This document shows, piece by piece, positions 5,625-14,540 of a DNA stretch of 26,076 bases. Origin of the DNA: Flavobacterium sp. Its GTDB lineage: Bacteria; Bacteroidota; Bacteroidia; Flavobacteriales; Flavobacteriaceae. Under the pieces are notes generated by a model that saw only the letters and a list, made by a program, of their open reading frames with translations, did not search any database and had not been told where the DNA came from. The position numbers were made by a program, and so were the translations under genes. Where the stretch lies: positions 1 to 26,076 of the forward strand of contig JASLED010000057.1 of the NCBI GenBank assembly GCA_030151255.1, written 5' to 3'. Position 1 is the stretch's first letter. Each line of letters opens with the position of its first letter.

Positions 5625-8600
5625 ATGAGGCAAAATTTACTATTTTGGAGTGCCATGTTTTCATTATGTGCAACGCTATCCTATGCGCAAAATAAGAGAA
5701 ACGTAACGGGAATTGTAAAAGATGAGGTGGGATTGGAATTACCTGGTGCATCTGTTGTTATTAAAGGAAGTAATATTGGAACAATTACAGATTTGGACGG
5801 AAAGTTCTTGATTGAAGTTGAAGATAAAGATATTTTAGTTGTTTCTTTTATTGGCTATAAAAGCAATGAAAAGCCAGTGCAAAAAGCAACAAATATTACA
5901 ATTGTATTGGCACCTGAGCAATCGTCATTGGATGAAGTTGTAATTACAGCATTGGGAATTTCTAAGGCAGAAAAAAAGATTGGTTATGCTACGCAAAGTG
6001 TAAACGTAAATAAAATTCAGGAAGTAGCTACACCCAATATGGGAAGTTTACTAAGTGGGCAAGTTGCAGGTTTGCAAGTTTCTAATCCACCAGGAATGTT
6101 ACAATCTCCAAAGTTTTCTTTAAGAGGAAAAAATCCATTGGTTGTAATTGATGGAATACCAATTACAACTGATTTTTATGATGTGTCACCAGATAATATT
6201 GCTAATATAAACGTATTAAAAGGAACAAGTGCTTCGGTTTTATACGGGTCATTGGGTAGAAATGGAGCTATTATGATTACTACCAAAAATGCAAAATCGG
6301 AAGGTGTAAATGTAGAAGTATCTCAAAATACAATGGTAAGTGCAGGTTACACCAATTTACCTAAAACACAGCATGAATACGGAAGTGGATCGAACGGAAA
6401 GTATGAATTTTGGGACGGAAAAGATGGAGGTATAAGTGATGGAGATATGACTTGGGGACCAAAATTTGATGCTAATACCAAAATTGCACAATGGAATAGC
6501 CCAATACGCGATAAGCAAACAGGAGCTGTTATTCCTTGGTATGGAAACGTTGAGGGAACACAATATAATGACAGATCGCGTTATGAGCGTGTGCCCATTG
6601 CTTGGGAATTTCACGATAATTTGAAAGATTTCTTAGAAACAGGAATTATTTCGCGAACCAATTTTGCAGTGTCTAATAAATCCGAAAAAGGTTCGTATCG
6701 CCTTTCTGGAGATTACACTTATAATAAAGATCGAGTGCCAAATACTAGCATGCAAAGAGCAAATTTAGATTTTAAATCTACTACAAATATTACAGATAAG
6801 TTAACGTTAAATTCAAAACTATCATACAGTAGAATTTACGCGCCAAATGTGCCTAATTATGATTATAATCCAAGTGGACACATGTACACAATTTTAATTT
6901 GGATGGGAGATGATGTAAACGGAAAAGATTTAAAAAACAATTTGTGGGTGCCTGGAATGGAAGGTTTTAAGCAAGCTAATTACAATTATGCATGGTACAA
7001 CAATCCGTGGTTTGGAGCAGAGTATTTTAAACGTATTTGGAATAAAGATGTGGCAAATGCTCAGTTAAACTTAAATTATCAAGCAACAGAAGATTTAGTA
7101 TTACAAGCGCGTGCTTCGATGATTTCTACCAACAACAACACAGAACTACAAAGTCCTAAATCATATTTTAATTACAGCACTTCGCGAGAAGGAGGGTTTA
7201 GTTTAGATAAAAAAGAGCGTTTAGATATTGATTATGATATTTTGGCAATGTACAATAAAAACATTACAGACGATTTTGCAATCAATGTAAATGCTGGTGC
7301 GGCTTCTAGATATTACAGAATAGCAAATTCGTATTCGGCTGCCGATGGTTTAACGGTGCCTGGAGTACATAATTTAGGAAATTCAAAAGGACAAGTAACA
7401 GCAACTAATTATTTAGAAAAAAAGGTTGTAAATAGTGTTTATGGCACTGTTGAGTTTGACTTGTATAATGCTTTCTTTTTAAGTTTTGCTGCAAGAAACG
7501 ATTGGTCGTCTGCATTAGAAAAAAGCAATCGTTCTTATTTTTATCCATCTGCCTCATTAAGTGTTGTATTATCAAACTTAATTAATATGCCCAAACAAGT
7601 AGATTACTTAAAATTGTACACATCTTGGGCAAATGTTTCGAGCGATCTAACGCCTTATCAGTTACAATCGGCATATTCTACCTTGAGCTCGTCATTCAAC
7701 GGAAATCAGATAGTTGAATATCCAAATTCAATTTTAAATCCTTATTTATTGCCAGAGAAATCTAAAACATACGAAGTAGGTTTGTCAAGTGCATTGTATC
7801 AAAAAAGATTGAGTTTAGATGTTACTTATTACAAAATATTAGATTCTAATTTTATTATTGATTATCCTGTTTCTGAAGCTTCTGGATTTAATAATATGAA
7901 GGTAAACGGAAATGAATATACAACCAACGGATGGGAAATTACTCTGGCAGGAGGAATTATAAAGAATACTAATTTTCAATGGGATTCTCAAATCAATTGG
8001 AGTGCAAAAACAAGACGTTTAACGAAGATTCATGAAGATGCTGAAAAATTTGGCGATTTGAGATTGAATGATCGTGTAGATTCTTATTATGGAACAGAAT
8101 GGATGAAATCGCCAGATGGTAAAGTAATTTTAGATGAAAAAACAGGAATGCCAACAGCCAATAAACAAGCTACTTATTTAGGGCATAGAGATCCGAAATG
8201 GACCTTGGGTTGGAATAATAGTTTTAAATATAAAAATTGGGGATTAAATGTTGGTATTGACGGAATTTGGGGCGGTGTAATGCGTTCTGAAGTAGTAGAA
8301 AAAATGTGGTGGGGAGGTAAACATCCAGAATCGGTTCTTTACCGAGATCAGGAATATTCATCAGGCAATGCTGTATTTATTCCAAGCGGAGTTAATTTAG
8401 TATCAGGAGAATTAATTACAGATGTGCAAGGTAATGTAGTTTCAGATACACGTGTGTTTAAAGAACATACTGGAGCTGTAAATTGGCAAAGTTGGGCACA
8501 AAATTACCCGTATCGTGCTCGTGTAACAGAAAAAGAAAGTAAACTTTTTGCAAACGTATTTGATAGAACCTATTTCAAATTAAGAACCGTTACATTATCC

Positions 8601-8792
8601 TATGATTTTACACCAATGATAAAATCAAAAACAATCAGTCAATTATCAGCATCATTAACAGGATATAATCTTTTAATGTGGAAAAAATCGAAAGGATTAT
8701 ATTCAGATCCAGATTATGATACAGCTAATATTAATGATATTCAAGATCCTTCAACTCGTTGGATCGGATTAGGGTTAAACATTAAATTCTAA
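5625..8792 (+). CDS. SusC/RagA-family TonB-linked outer membrane transporter
   Basis: At 1055 residues this is a full-length SusC-type receptor. Residues 1-22 are a signal peptide ending in SYAQ. Residues 26-95 form a carboxypeptidase-regulatory-like domain (VTGIVKDEVGLELPGASVVI). A TonB-box-like DEVVITALG follows at 103-111. The plug (about 115-225) contains LRGKNPLVVIDGIPI and VLKGTSASVLYGSLGRNGAIMITT, and the rest is a 22-strand barrel ending in IGLGLNIKF with the terminal Phe typical of outer membrane barrels. It imports a nutrient with energy from TonB-ExbBD. The SusD partner starts 11 bases downstream and a phospholipase C gene follows, so the ligand may be a lipid head group or lipid-derived product, not a glycan; this is inference. 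No regulator is adjacent. Confidence 0.95.
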   Translation: MRQNLLFWSAMFSLCATLSYAQNKRNVTGIVKDEVGLELPGASVVIKGSNIGTITDLDGKFLIEVEDKDILVVSFIGYKSNEKPVQKATNITIVLAPEQSSLDEVVITALGISKAEKKIGYATQSVNVNKIQEVATPNMGSLLSGQVAGLQVSNPPGMLQSPKFSLRGKNPLVVIDGIPITTDFYDVSPDNIANINVLKGTSASVLYGSLGRNGAIMITTKNAKSEGVNVEVSQNTMVSAGYTNLPKTQHEYGSGSNGKYEFWDGKDGGISDGDMTWGPKFDANTKIAQWNSPIRDKQTGAVIPWYGNVEGTQYNDRSRYERVPIAWEFHDNLKDFLETGIISRTNFAVSNKSEKGSYRLSGDYTYNKDRVPNTSMQRANLDFKSTTNITDKLTLNSKLSYSRIYAPNVPNYDYNPSGHMYTILIWMGDDVNGKDLKNNLWVPGMEGFKQANYNYAWYNNPWFGAEYFKRIWNKDVANAQLNLNYQATEDLVLQARASMISTNNNTELQSPKSYFNYSTSREGGFSLDKKERLDIDYDILAMYNKNITDDFAINVNAGAASRYYRIANSYSAADGLTVPGVHNLGNSKGQVTATNYLEKKVVNSVYGTVEFDLYNAFFLSFAARNDWSSALEKSNRSYFYPSASLSVVLSNLINMPKQVDYLKLYTSWANVSSDLTPYQLQSAYSTLSSSFNGNQIVEYPNSILNPYLLPEKSKTYEVGLSSALYQKRLSLDVTYYKILDSNFIIDYPVSEASGFNNMKVNGNEYTTNGWEITLAGGIIKNTNFQWDSQINWSAKTRRLTKIHEDAEKFGDLRLNDRVDSYYGTEWMKSPDGKVILDEKTGMPTANKQATYLGHRDPKWTLGWNNSFKYKNWGLNVGIDGIWGGVMRSEVVEKMWWGGKHPESVLYRDQEYSSGNAVFIPSGVNLVSGELITDVQGNVVSDTRVFKEHTGAVNWQSWAQNYPYRARVTEKESKLFANVFDRTYFKLRTVTLSYDFTPMIKSKTISQLSASLTGYNLLMWKKSKGLYSDPDYDTANINDIQDPSTRWIGLGLNIKF

Positions 8793-8803
8793 TAACTATT
8801 CGC

Positions 8804-10276
8804 ATGAAAAAACACATTAAAATTATATACGCATTGGCACTAACATTTACAGTAATTGGATGTCAAGATATGGATAAACTAAATGTAGATCCAAATCGAA
8901 TTAAAGAAACAGATCCGTATTTATTGTTGCCAAGAATAGAAAAACCAGCATTTTCATTACAAAATATAGATAAAGAATATGCTTCTCGAATGATTATTCA
9001 AACCGATGGAGAAAGTACGTATCAATATTTTAAATGGGGGAGCAAAGGGTTTGATCGATACAAGGATTTGTTACAAAACAAAAAAATGATGGATGAAGCC
9101 ATTAGAACAGGAAAAGAAGAATATTTAGCGGTAGGTCATTTCTTAAAAGCACATTTATTTTACGAATTAACTATGACGTTTGGAGATATTCCCTTTTCGG
9201 AAGCATTGCAAGGAGAAGATAAAATTCCCTTTCCAAAATATGATGAGCAAGAAGCAGTTTTTGTTGGAATTTTAGACGAATTAGACAAGGCCTCTCAATT
9301 GCTAAAGCCAGAAGCTATTTTAAAAGGAGATATTATTTACAATGGAAATTTAGAACGTTGGGGCAAATTGATAGATTCGTATAAATTAAAAGTATTGCTA
9401 ACTCTTTCTAAAAAACAAAAGGTTGGAAACATTAATATAGCAAGTCGTTTCAACGAAATATATCAAAAAGGAAACTTGTTAGCAAGTAATGCAGATAATG
9501 GACAAATTACATTTTATGATCAAGCAGGAAGTAGATATCCTCAATTCAATTCAAGCTCTTACGGATCGAGTATGTATATGTCATCAACATTTATTAACTT
9601 ACTAAAAGATTTAAAAGATCCACGTTTATTTGCCTTTGCACAACGCACGGCATCTGCATTGGAAAAAGGTTTGCCAGAAAATGATTTTTCGGGGTACAAT
9701 GGAGGAGATCCAACAGTGCCTTATGCAGAAAACGAAAAATTGGTGCAGAGTAAAAATATTTCAAAAGTAAGAAGTAGATATTATTTAGATCCAACCAACG
9801 AAACCAATGCTATTTTGAGTTATGCAGAATTGCAATTTATTTTAGCAGAAGCTTCGGCAAGAGGATGGATTGCTGCTAATGCAGAAAATTTTTATCTAAA
9901 TGGAATTAAAGCTAATTTTGATTATTATGCACAATTTGCAAAAGGTATTACCCAATATTATGGAGCAGATAGTTATCAGAGTTATGTGCAACAACCTGCT
10001 ATAAAATACCCAGCAGGAGATTTAAATACCCAACTAAAACAAATTCTTACGCAAAAGTATTTGATTATGTTTCATCAGGCTGGAATGACAATTTATTTTG
10101 ATCATCTGCGCACAGGATATCCTGAGTTTAAAGTGCAGCAAGGTGTTACAGCACCAACAAGATGGATTTATCCAAGCTCAGAATACAACAGAAATCAGGC
10201 TAATTTGCAAAAAGCATTAGATCGTCAATTTAGCGGTGCCGATAATATTCGAGGTGTTAGTTGGTGGTTAAAATAA
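8804..10276 (+). CDS. SusD/RagB-family nutrient-binding outer membrane lipoprotein
   Basis: This 490-residue protein has a lipoprotein signal ending FTVIGC, making Cys20 the lipidated residue. The following NVDPNRIKETDPYLLLP fits the SusD-like type 2 group (NxDPN...TDP-LLP). Later segments such as ILSYAELQFILAEASARGW are the conserved helical-repeat signature of SusD proteins. It would sit on the cell surface as the lid of the SusC transporter encoded 11 bases upstream. The phospholipase start follows its stop after 5 bases, so all three are probably one transcript. SusD type 2 proteins bind diverse ligands, so the fold does not tell the substrate. Confidence 0.93.
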   Translation: MKKHIKIIYALALTFTVIGCQDMDKLNVDPNRIKETDPYLLLPRIEKPAFSLQNIDKEYASRMIIQTDGESTYQYFKWGSKGFDRYKDLLQNKKMMDEAIRTGKEEYLAVGHFLKAHLFYELTMTFGDIPFSEALQGEDKIPFPKYDEQEAVFVGILDELDKASQLLKPEAILKGDIIYNGNLERWGKLIDSYKLKVLLTLSKKQKVGNINIASRFNEIYQKGNLLASNADNGQITFYDQAGSRYPQFNSSSYGSSMYMSSTFINLLKDLKDPRLFAFAQRTASALEKGLPENDFSGYNGGDPTVPYAENEKLVQSKNISKVRSRYYLDPTNETNAILSYAELQFILAEASARGWIAANAENFYLNGIKANFDYYAQFAKGITQYYGADSYQSYVQQPAIKYPAGDLNTQLKQILTQKYLIMFHQAGMTIYFDHLRTGYPEFKVQQGVTAPTRWIYPSSEYNRNQANLQKALDRQFSGADNIRGVSWWLK

Positions 10277-10281
10277 TTGAT

Positions 10282-12750
10282 ATGAAAACAACCAGAAGAA
10301 ATTTTATAAAAACGTCATCTCTTTTTATGGGAGGGATGCCGTTTTTAAATGCAATGCCTTCGTCTATTCAAAGAGCTTTGAGTATAGAAGCAGATCCAGG
10401 AACCACATTTTTGGATGCAGAACACATTGTTTTTCTTATGCAAGAAAACCGTTCGTTCGATCATTGTTACGGAACATTAAGTGGTGTTCGTGGTTTTAAT
10501 GATCCAAGGGTTATTCGTCAACCAAATGATTTACCTGTTTGGTTTCAAACGGATGCTGATAAAAATATTTACGGACCTTTTCGGTTAGATATCGAAAATA
10601 CACGTATTACTTGGATGGGTAGTTTGCCACATAGCTGGAAAGATATGGTGGCAGCAAGAGATAATGGCAATATGGACAAATGGTTGATTGCCAAAAAACC
10701 TGGCGATAAAGAGTTTGCGCATATGCCACTTACTATGGGATATTTTACCAGACAAGATATTCCGTTTTACTATGCTTTTGCTGATGCTTTTACAGTTTGC
10801 GATCAGCATTTTTGCGCTTCACTTACGGGCACTAGTGCCAACAGATCTTATTTTTGGGCAGGAGCAATTAGAGAAAATCCTCGTGATCCAAATTCGATAG
10901 CGCATGTAAACAACGGGCAAATTAATTATCAAGATGTAAGTTGGAAAACTTATCCAGAGCGATTGGAAGAAAATAACATTTCGTGGCGAGTGTATCAAAA
11001 CGAATTGAGTTTACCTGTTGGATTTTCTGATTTGGAAGAATCTTGGTTGGCAAATTTCACAGATAATAACTTAGAGTTTTACAAGCAATATAACGTTCGT
11101 TTTCATAAAGCACACATTCAGTTTAAACAATTAGAGTTAGAACGAATAAATAAGCAATTGCAGAACAAAAATCTTCAAGAAGAAGAAAAGCAGCAATTGC
11201 AAAAAGCACAATTAAAATTAGAACATTATCTTCAAGATTATTCAGAAGAAGCCTTTTTGCAATTGCCAGTTATAGCTCAAAATATCCATAAAAAGGCATT
11301 TACAACCAATATTGATGATCCAGATTACCATAAAATTGAAGAAATTGAGTATCAGTATGAAGGAGAAACAAAAAAAATGCAAGTACCTAAAGGCGATATT
11401 TTATATCAATTTAGAAAAGATGTAGAGAATAATAATTTGCCAATGGTTAATTGGCTGGTAGCGCCTTGTAATTTTTCTGATCATCCAGGAGCGCCTTGGT
11501 TTGGGGCTTGGTATGTATCTGAGGTATTAGATATTTTGACGAAAAATCCTGAAATCTGGAAGAAAACAATTTTTGTTTTAACCTATGATGAGAATGATGG
11601 ATATTTTGATCACGTTGCGCCTTTTGTACCTCCATTGAGCACAGATATCCAACAAGGAAAAGTATCGGGTAATATGGATACACAAGACGAATGGGTTACG
11701 CTAGAGCAAGATAAAGCAAGAGATAATAAGAGCTCAATTTCTAGTCCAATTGGTTTAGGATATAGAGTACCAATGGTTATTGCATCGCCTTGGACAAGAG
11801 GAGGATGGGTAAATTCTGAAGTTTGTGATTTAACATCAACCTTGCAGTTTCTAGAATATTTTATTGAAAAGAAAACGGGAAAAAAAGTAATTGAAGAAAA
11901 TATTTCGGCATGGAGAAGAGGTACTTGCGGAAATTTAACATCTGTTTTTCAGCCTGCAAATGATTTGAGAAAAGTGGATATTGATTTTGTTGACAGAAAT
12001 AAATATGTAGAACGCATTTTATCTGCTCGATATAAAAATGTGCCACATGGTTTTGCAAAATATCCTATGCAAGAGTTGCAAAATAACAGCATCTGGAATG
12101 ACTTAAAAGATTTTCCAAAGCAAGAAAACGGAGTTAAAAAAGCCTGTGCTTTGCCATATAATGTAGAGGTAAATGTTGCGGTAGATAAGCATGGTATCAA
12201 TATGGAATTTGGAATTGAAACCAATAAACTAAAAAATAAAGAATATTTGGCGCCAATTCAGGTATATTCTGCTATTGAATTTCAAGGAGAAAAGGGAAAG
12301 AATTGGAATTTTGGTGTAAATGAAAAATCGCCTTTAAATTATAAATGGACGGCGAGTGAATTACATAATGGAATGTATCATTTTAACGTACATAGCTTTA
12401 ATGGTTTTTACAGAAGTTTTAAAGGAAACGTCAATCAGCCAGAAGTAGAGATTGATTTTAAAACAAATTTAGATCAAACAATAAGTATTATCCTTGAGAA
12501 TAAGACAAACAAGGCTTTATCGTTTTATGTACAAGATGTTGTGTATAGCAAAACAAGCAGTAAAATAAAGGTTAAGGCAAAAGCAAAATATCAAATAAAA
12601 TTAGAGTATTTGAAATACAAAGGTTGGTATGATGTGGTGATTTCACTTGCAGACTATCCAGACTATGTTTCTCAATATGCAGGACATATTGAGGATGGAG
12701 AAAACAGTATTACAGATCCGTATATGGCAAGTTTTTCAAAACTTTCTTAA
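10282..12750 (+). CDS. Tat-exported phosphocholine-type phospholipase C
   Basis: The protein resembles bacterial phosphocholine-preferring phospholipases C (PlcH/PlcN family), which split phosphatidylcholine or sphingomyelin into phosphocholine and a lipid. From the chosen ATG it has 822 residues. The N-terminus KTTRRNFIKTSS is a twin-arginine (Tat) signal. Core motifs are HIVFLMQENRSFDHCYGTL (start of the phosphoesterase domain), SLTGTSANRSYFWAG, NFSDHPGAPWFGAWYVSEVL and LTYDENDGYFDHVAP (metal ligands). The last ~190 residues fit two copies of the DUF756 C-terminal domain. An open frame continues upstream to 10261, overlapping the SusD gene, but would put seven residues before the Tat signal; ATG 10282 is preferred. 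A Gln/Glu/Lys-rich probable coiled-coil insert lies around residues 280-315. Substrate preference is inferred from the family. Confidence 0.88.
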   Translation: MKTTRRNFIKTSSLFMGGMPFLNAMPSSIQRALSIEADPGTTFLDAEHIVFLMQENRSFDHCYGTLSGVRGFNDPRVIRQPNDLPVWFQTDADKNIYGPFRLDIENTRITWMGSLPHSWKDMVAARDNGNMDKWLIAKKPGDKEFAHMPLTMGYFTRQDIPFYYAFADAFTVCDQHFCASLTGTSANRSYFWAGAIRENPRDPNSIAHVNNGQINYQDVSWKTYPERLEENNISWRVYQNELSLPVGFSDLEESWLANFTDNNLEFYKQYNVRFHKAHIQFKQLELERINKQLQNKNLQEEEKQQLQKAQLKLEHYLQDYSEEAFLQLPVIAQNIHKKAFTTNIDDPDYHKIEEIEYQYEGETKKMQVPKGDILYQFRKDVENNNLPMVNWLVAPCNFSDHPGAPWFGAWYVSEVLDILTKNPEIWKKTIFVLTYDENDGYFDHVAPFVPPLSTDIQQGKVSGNMDTQDEWVTLEQDKARDNKSSISSPIGLGYRVPMVIASPWTRGGWVNSEVCDLTSTLQFLEYFIEKKTGKKVIEENISAWRRGTCGNLTSVFQPANDLRKVDIDFVDRNKYVERILSARYKNVPHGFAKYPMQELQNNSIWNDLKDFPKQENGVKKACALPYNVEVNVAVDKHGINMEFGIETNKLKNKEYLAPIQVYSAIEFQGEKGKNWNFGVNEKSPLNYKWTASELHNGMYHFNVHSFNGFYRSFKGNVNQPEVEIDFKTNLDQTISIILENKTNKALSFYVQDVVYSKTSSKIKVKAKAKYQIKLEYLKYKGWYDVVISLADYPDYVSQYAGHIEDGENSITDPYMASFSKLS

Positions 12751-12766
12751 ACAGCAAAAATTGCAT

Positions 12767-12806
12767 AAAAAAATGTTCGCAACAAAAATTGATGCGAACA
12801 TTTTTT
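12767..12806. terminator. Bidirectional terminator between the phospholipase and DUF3109 genes
   Basis: AAAAAATGTTCGCA (12768-12781) pairs perfectly with TGCGAACATTTTTT (12793-12806), giving a 14-bp stem with an 11-nt loop and T runs on both strands. It serves both convergent genes and lies 16 bases after the phospholipase stop and 5 bases before the DUF3109 stop. Confidence 0.88.
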
Positions 12807-12811
12807 ATATA

Positions 12812-13381
12812 TTATTTTTTGTAATATTCTCTAGCAACGGTTTCTAATTCTTCATACCAGTCTTCTCCATATTTTCGGATAAGAGGAGCTTTTAGAAATT
12901 TAAAAACAGGTACCTCTAATTCTTTTCCTAAAGTACAAGCATCGCTACAAATATCCCATTTGTCGTAATTTACCGCAGAAAAAGAAGAATATTGTTTAAT
13001 TCTAATAGGATATAAATGACAAGAAATTGGTTTTTTCCAATTGATTTTTTCTTCCAAATATGCTTTTTCAATTCCGCATAGAACAGTATCATTTTCGTAA
13101 ATTACATAAGCGCATTCTCCACCTTCAATTAAGGGAGTCTCATATTCACCATCTTCGCCAACAATATAAGTACCTTGTTGCTCAATCGCTTCAATTCCTT
13201 CTGGACGTAAATAAGGTTTTACTTTGCTATAAATCTCATCTAATATTGCTGTTTCATCCTCATCAACAGGTGCACCAGCATCGCCATCAATACAACACTG
13301 ACCTTTACAAGCCGAAAGGTTACATACAAATTCTCTTTCTATTATATCTTCAGATACTAAAGCATCGCCTATTTGAAACAT
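12812..13381 (-). CDS. DUF3109-family cysteine-rich protein
   Basis: This 189-residue protein begins with the DUF3109 pattern IIEREFVCNLSACKGQCC (Cys20, Cys25, Cys29, Cys30), followed by GDAGAPVDEDE. Further Cys are found in GGECAYVI, VLCGIEKAY, PISCHLYPIRI and WDICSDACTLG. The Cys set resembles that of putative zinc/iron-chelating proteins (YkgJ-like), so a metal or Fe-S centre is likely, but the biological role is unknown. There is no signal peptide. The family is widespread in Bacteroidota, and this copy is full length. A consensus -7 element lies 26 bases upstream of its ATG. Confidence 0.9.
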   Translation of the reverse strand: MFQIGDALVSEDIIEREFVCNLSACKGQCCIDGDAGAPVDEDETAILDEIYSKVKPYLRPEGIEAIEQQGTYIVGEDGEYETPLIEGGECAYVIYENDTVLCGIEKAYLEEKINWKKPISCHLYPIRIKQYSSFSAVNYDKWDICSDACTLGKELEVPVFKFLKAPLIRKYGEDWYEELETVAREYYKK

Positions 13382-13681
13382 CTTAAAAATTCTTTTATTT
13401 AAAAGGCAAAATTACAAATCTTTATACGATATATAGTTACCTTAAGTAAAGCGAATGTATTTTATAATGATACTAAATTGGAAAAATAGTTTAATAAGCA
13501 AGCTGAAATATATATGCTCAAAACATAACAAAACGCTGTTGTACTATGAAAAAACACACAGATTTTAGGGGGTGTTATTTAAAATAGGCTGTTAAAATAT
13601 TTACTAGGTATGTTAAACAAGGGGATAGATGATTTTTATTTTGTAATTTCGTTATGCAAAATCAAAATCTTTTAAGAAGCG
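13382..13681. other. Divergent intergenic region between the DUF3109 gene and the small membrane protein gene
   Basis: This is 300 A+T-rich bases. Near the left edge is the minus-strand -7 element TAATTTTG at 13407-13414 for the DUF3109 gene. On the plus strand only imperfect -7 matches (TTATTTTG and TAATTTCG near 13635-13650) precede the gene at 13682. No RNA gene, repeat or conserved structure is recognised. Confidence 0.45.
13407..13414 (-). promoter_or_regulatory. Bacteroidota -7 promoter element for the DUF3109 gene
   Basis: The minus strand reads TAATTTTG, an exact TAnnTTTG match, 25 bases upstream of the ATG. No good -33 TTTG at the usual spacing was seen. Confidence 0.45.
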
Positions 13682-13876
13682 ATGAAAGTTTTTACTTACG
13701 TTATGTTGGCAATTGTTGCCGCTTTAATTGTACTAAATATTACTATGCTTGATTTTAGTAATTTATTTCAAGGCGATAGTTTAGTAGCTTTAATAGGTAT
13801 TGTAGCCTTGCTTTGTGCAGTATGTATCTTATTAATTTACAGAACGTCTAAATTAATTGACGAAAAAACACAATAA
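13682..13876 (+). CDS. Small two-helix membrane protein
   Basis: This 64-residue protein is almost entirely two hydrophobic segments (about residues 5-22 and 35-54) joined by a short loop containing DFSNLFQGD, with a charged tail (RTSKLIDEKTQ). It was kept because the start is followed by a typical membrane helix and because the next gene begins 6 bases after its stop, indicating an operon. I do not recognise a family. It may anchor or regulate the flavoprotein encoded next, but nothing in the sequence proves this. Confidence 0.75.
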   Translation: MKVFTYVMLAIVAALIVLNITMLDFSNLFQGDSLVALIGIVALLCAVCILLIYRTSKLIDEKTQ

Positions 13877-13882
13877 TAATTC

Positions 13883-14494
13883 ATGTCTTTTTTTGATGTA
13901 TTAATCATAGGTGGAGGAGTAGCAGGAGTATCTTGTGCTCAAGTTCTTGCAAGTGCTTATAAAAAGCCATTTATGCAAAATAAAACAATAGGTATTGTGA
14001 TGCATCAAAAAGCAAGTATGTTACAAGAAGCTTTGTTTAATAATGCTTACGGAATAAAGCCTGGTACATTGGGCAGTGAATTATTAGCACAATCAAAAGA
14101 GGTTTTAAAAGCCTACGATCAGGTTGTACAAATAGAAGACGAGAAAGTAATTAGTGTATTAAAAACAGAGGATTACTTTATTGTAAAAACAAATAAAAAT
14201 GAATACGCTTGTAGATTAGTTGTAGTAGCAACAAATTCTAGTGCAACTTTTACAATTGAAGGGTTGACAGAGTTTATAGAGCCACACAAAAAATCATTGG
14301 CATCAAAAAATAGAATTCAACTTAAAAATAAAGATCATTTAGTAATAGATGGAATTTACGTTGCAGGAACTCTGGCTGGGCATAGAAGTCAATTGGCAAT
14401 TGCCGCAGGAAGTGGTGCAGCTGTGGCAACTGATATCATGACATTTTGGAATGATGGAGTAGAAACACATAGTCATGATAGCATTAAAAAATAA
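13883..14494 (+). CDS. Short FAD-dependent oxidoreductase of thioredoxin-reductase-like type
   Basis: The N-terminus FDVLIIGGGVAGVSCA is a dinucleotide-binding Rossmann motif (GGGVAG near residues 10-15). The C-terminal IDGIYVAGTLAGHRSQLAIAAGSGAAVA corresponds to the conserved segment that closes the FAD site in the TrxB/GidA-like superfamily. At 203 residues it is much shorter than thioredoxin reductase (about 310). Between the two FAD segments there is no second GxGxxA/G NADPH-binding fold and no redox CxxC, so it appears to be a one-domain flavoprotein. It is preceded by a small membrane protein gene 6 bases upstream and ends at a bidirectional terminator. Its substrate or redox partner cannot be read from the sequence. 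Confidence 0.8.
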   Translation: MSFFDVLIIGGGVAGVSCAQVLASAYKKPFMQNKTIGIVMHQKASMLQEALFNNAYGIKPGTLGSELLAQSKEVLKAYDQVVQIEDEKVISVLKTEDYFIVKTNKNEYACRLVVVATNSSATFTIEGLTEFIEPHKKSLASKNRIQLKNKDHLVIDGIYVAGTLAGHRSQLAIAAGSGAAVATDIMTFWNDGVETHSHDSIKK

Positions 14495-14507
14495 ATATTA
14501 GAAAAAT

Positions 14508-14537
14508 AAAAAAGAGTTCAATATTGAACTCTTTTTT
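14508..14537. terminator. Bidirectional palindromic terminator between convergent genes
   Basis: AAAAAAGAGTTCAAT (14508-14522) is followed directly by its exact reverse complement ATTGAACTCTTTTTT (14523-14537), a 30-bp perfect palindrome with terminal A/T tracts. It ends the flavoprotein transcript on the plus strand and the PCMD gene transcript on the minus strand, 3 bases beyond that gene's stop. Confidence 0.85.
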
Positions 14538-14540
14538 ATT

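Noticed and set aside
10261..10281. Upstream start for the phospholipase overlapping the SusD gene
   Set aside because: It would place seven extra residues before a typical Tat signal; the ATG at 10282 fits better.
11949..12224. 91-codon minus-strand frame
   Set aside because: Lies wholly inside the phospholipase C gene in antisense, with no start signal or family resemblance.
13060..13386. 108-codon plus-strand frame rich in His, Leu and Gln
   Set aside because: Exact antisense of the DUF3109 gene; the composition is a by-product of the opposite frame.
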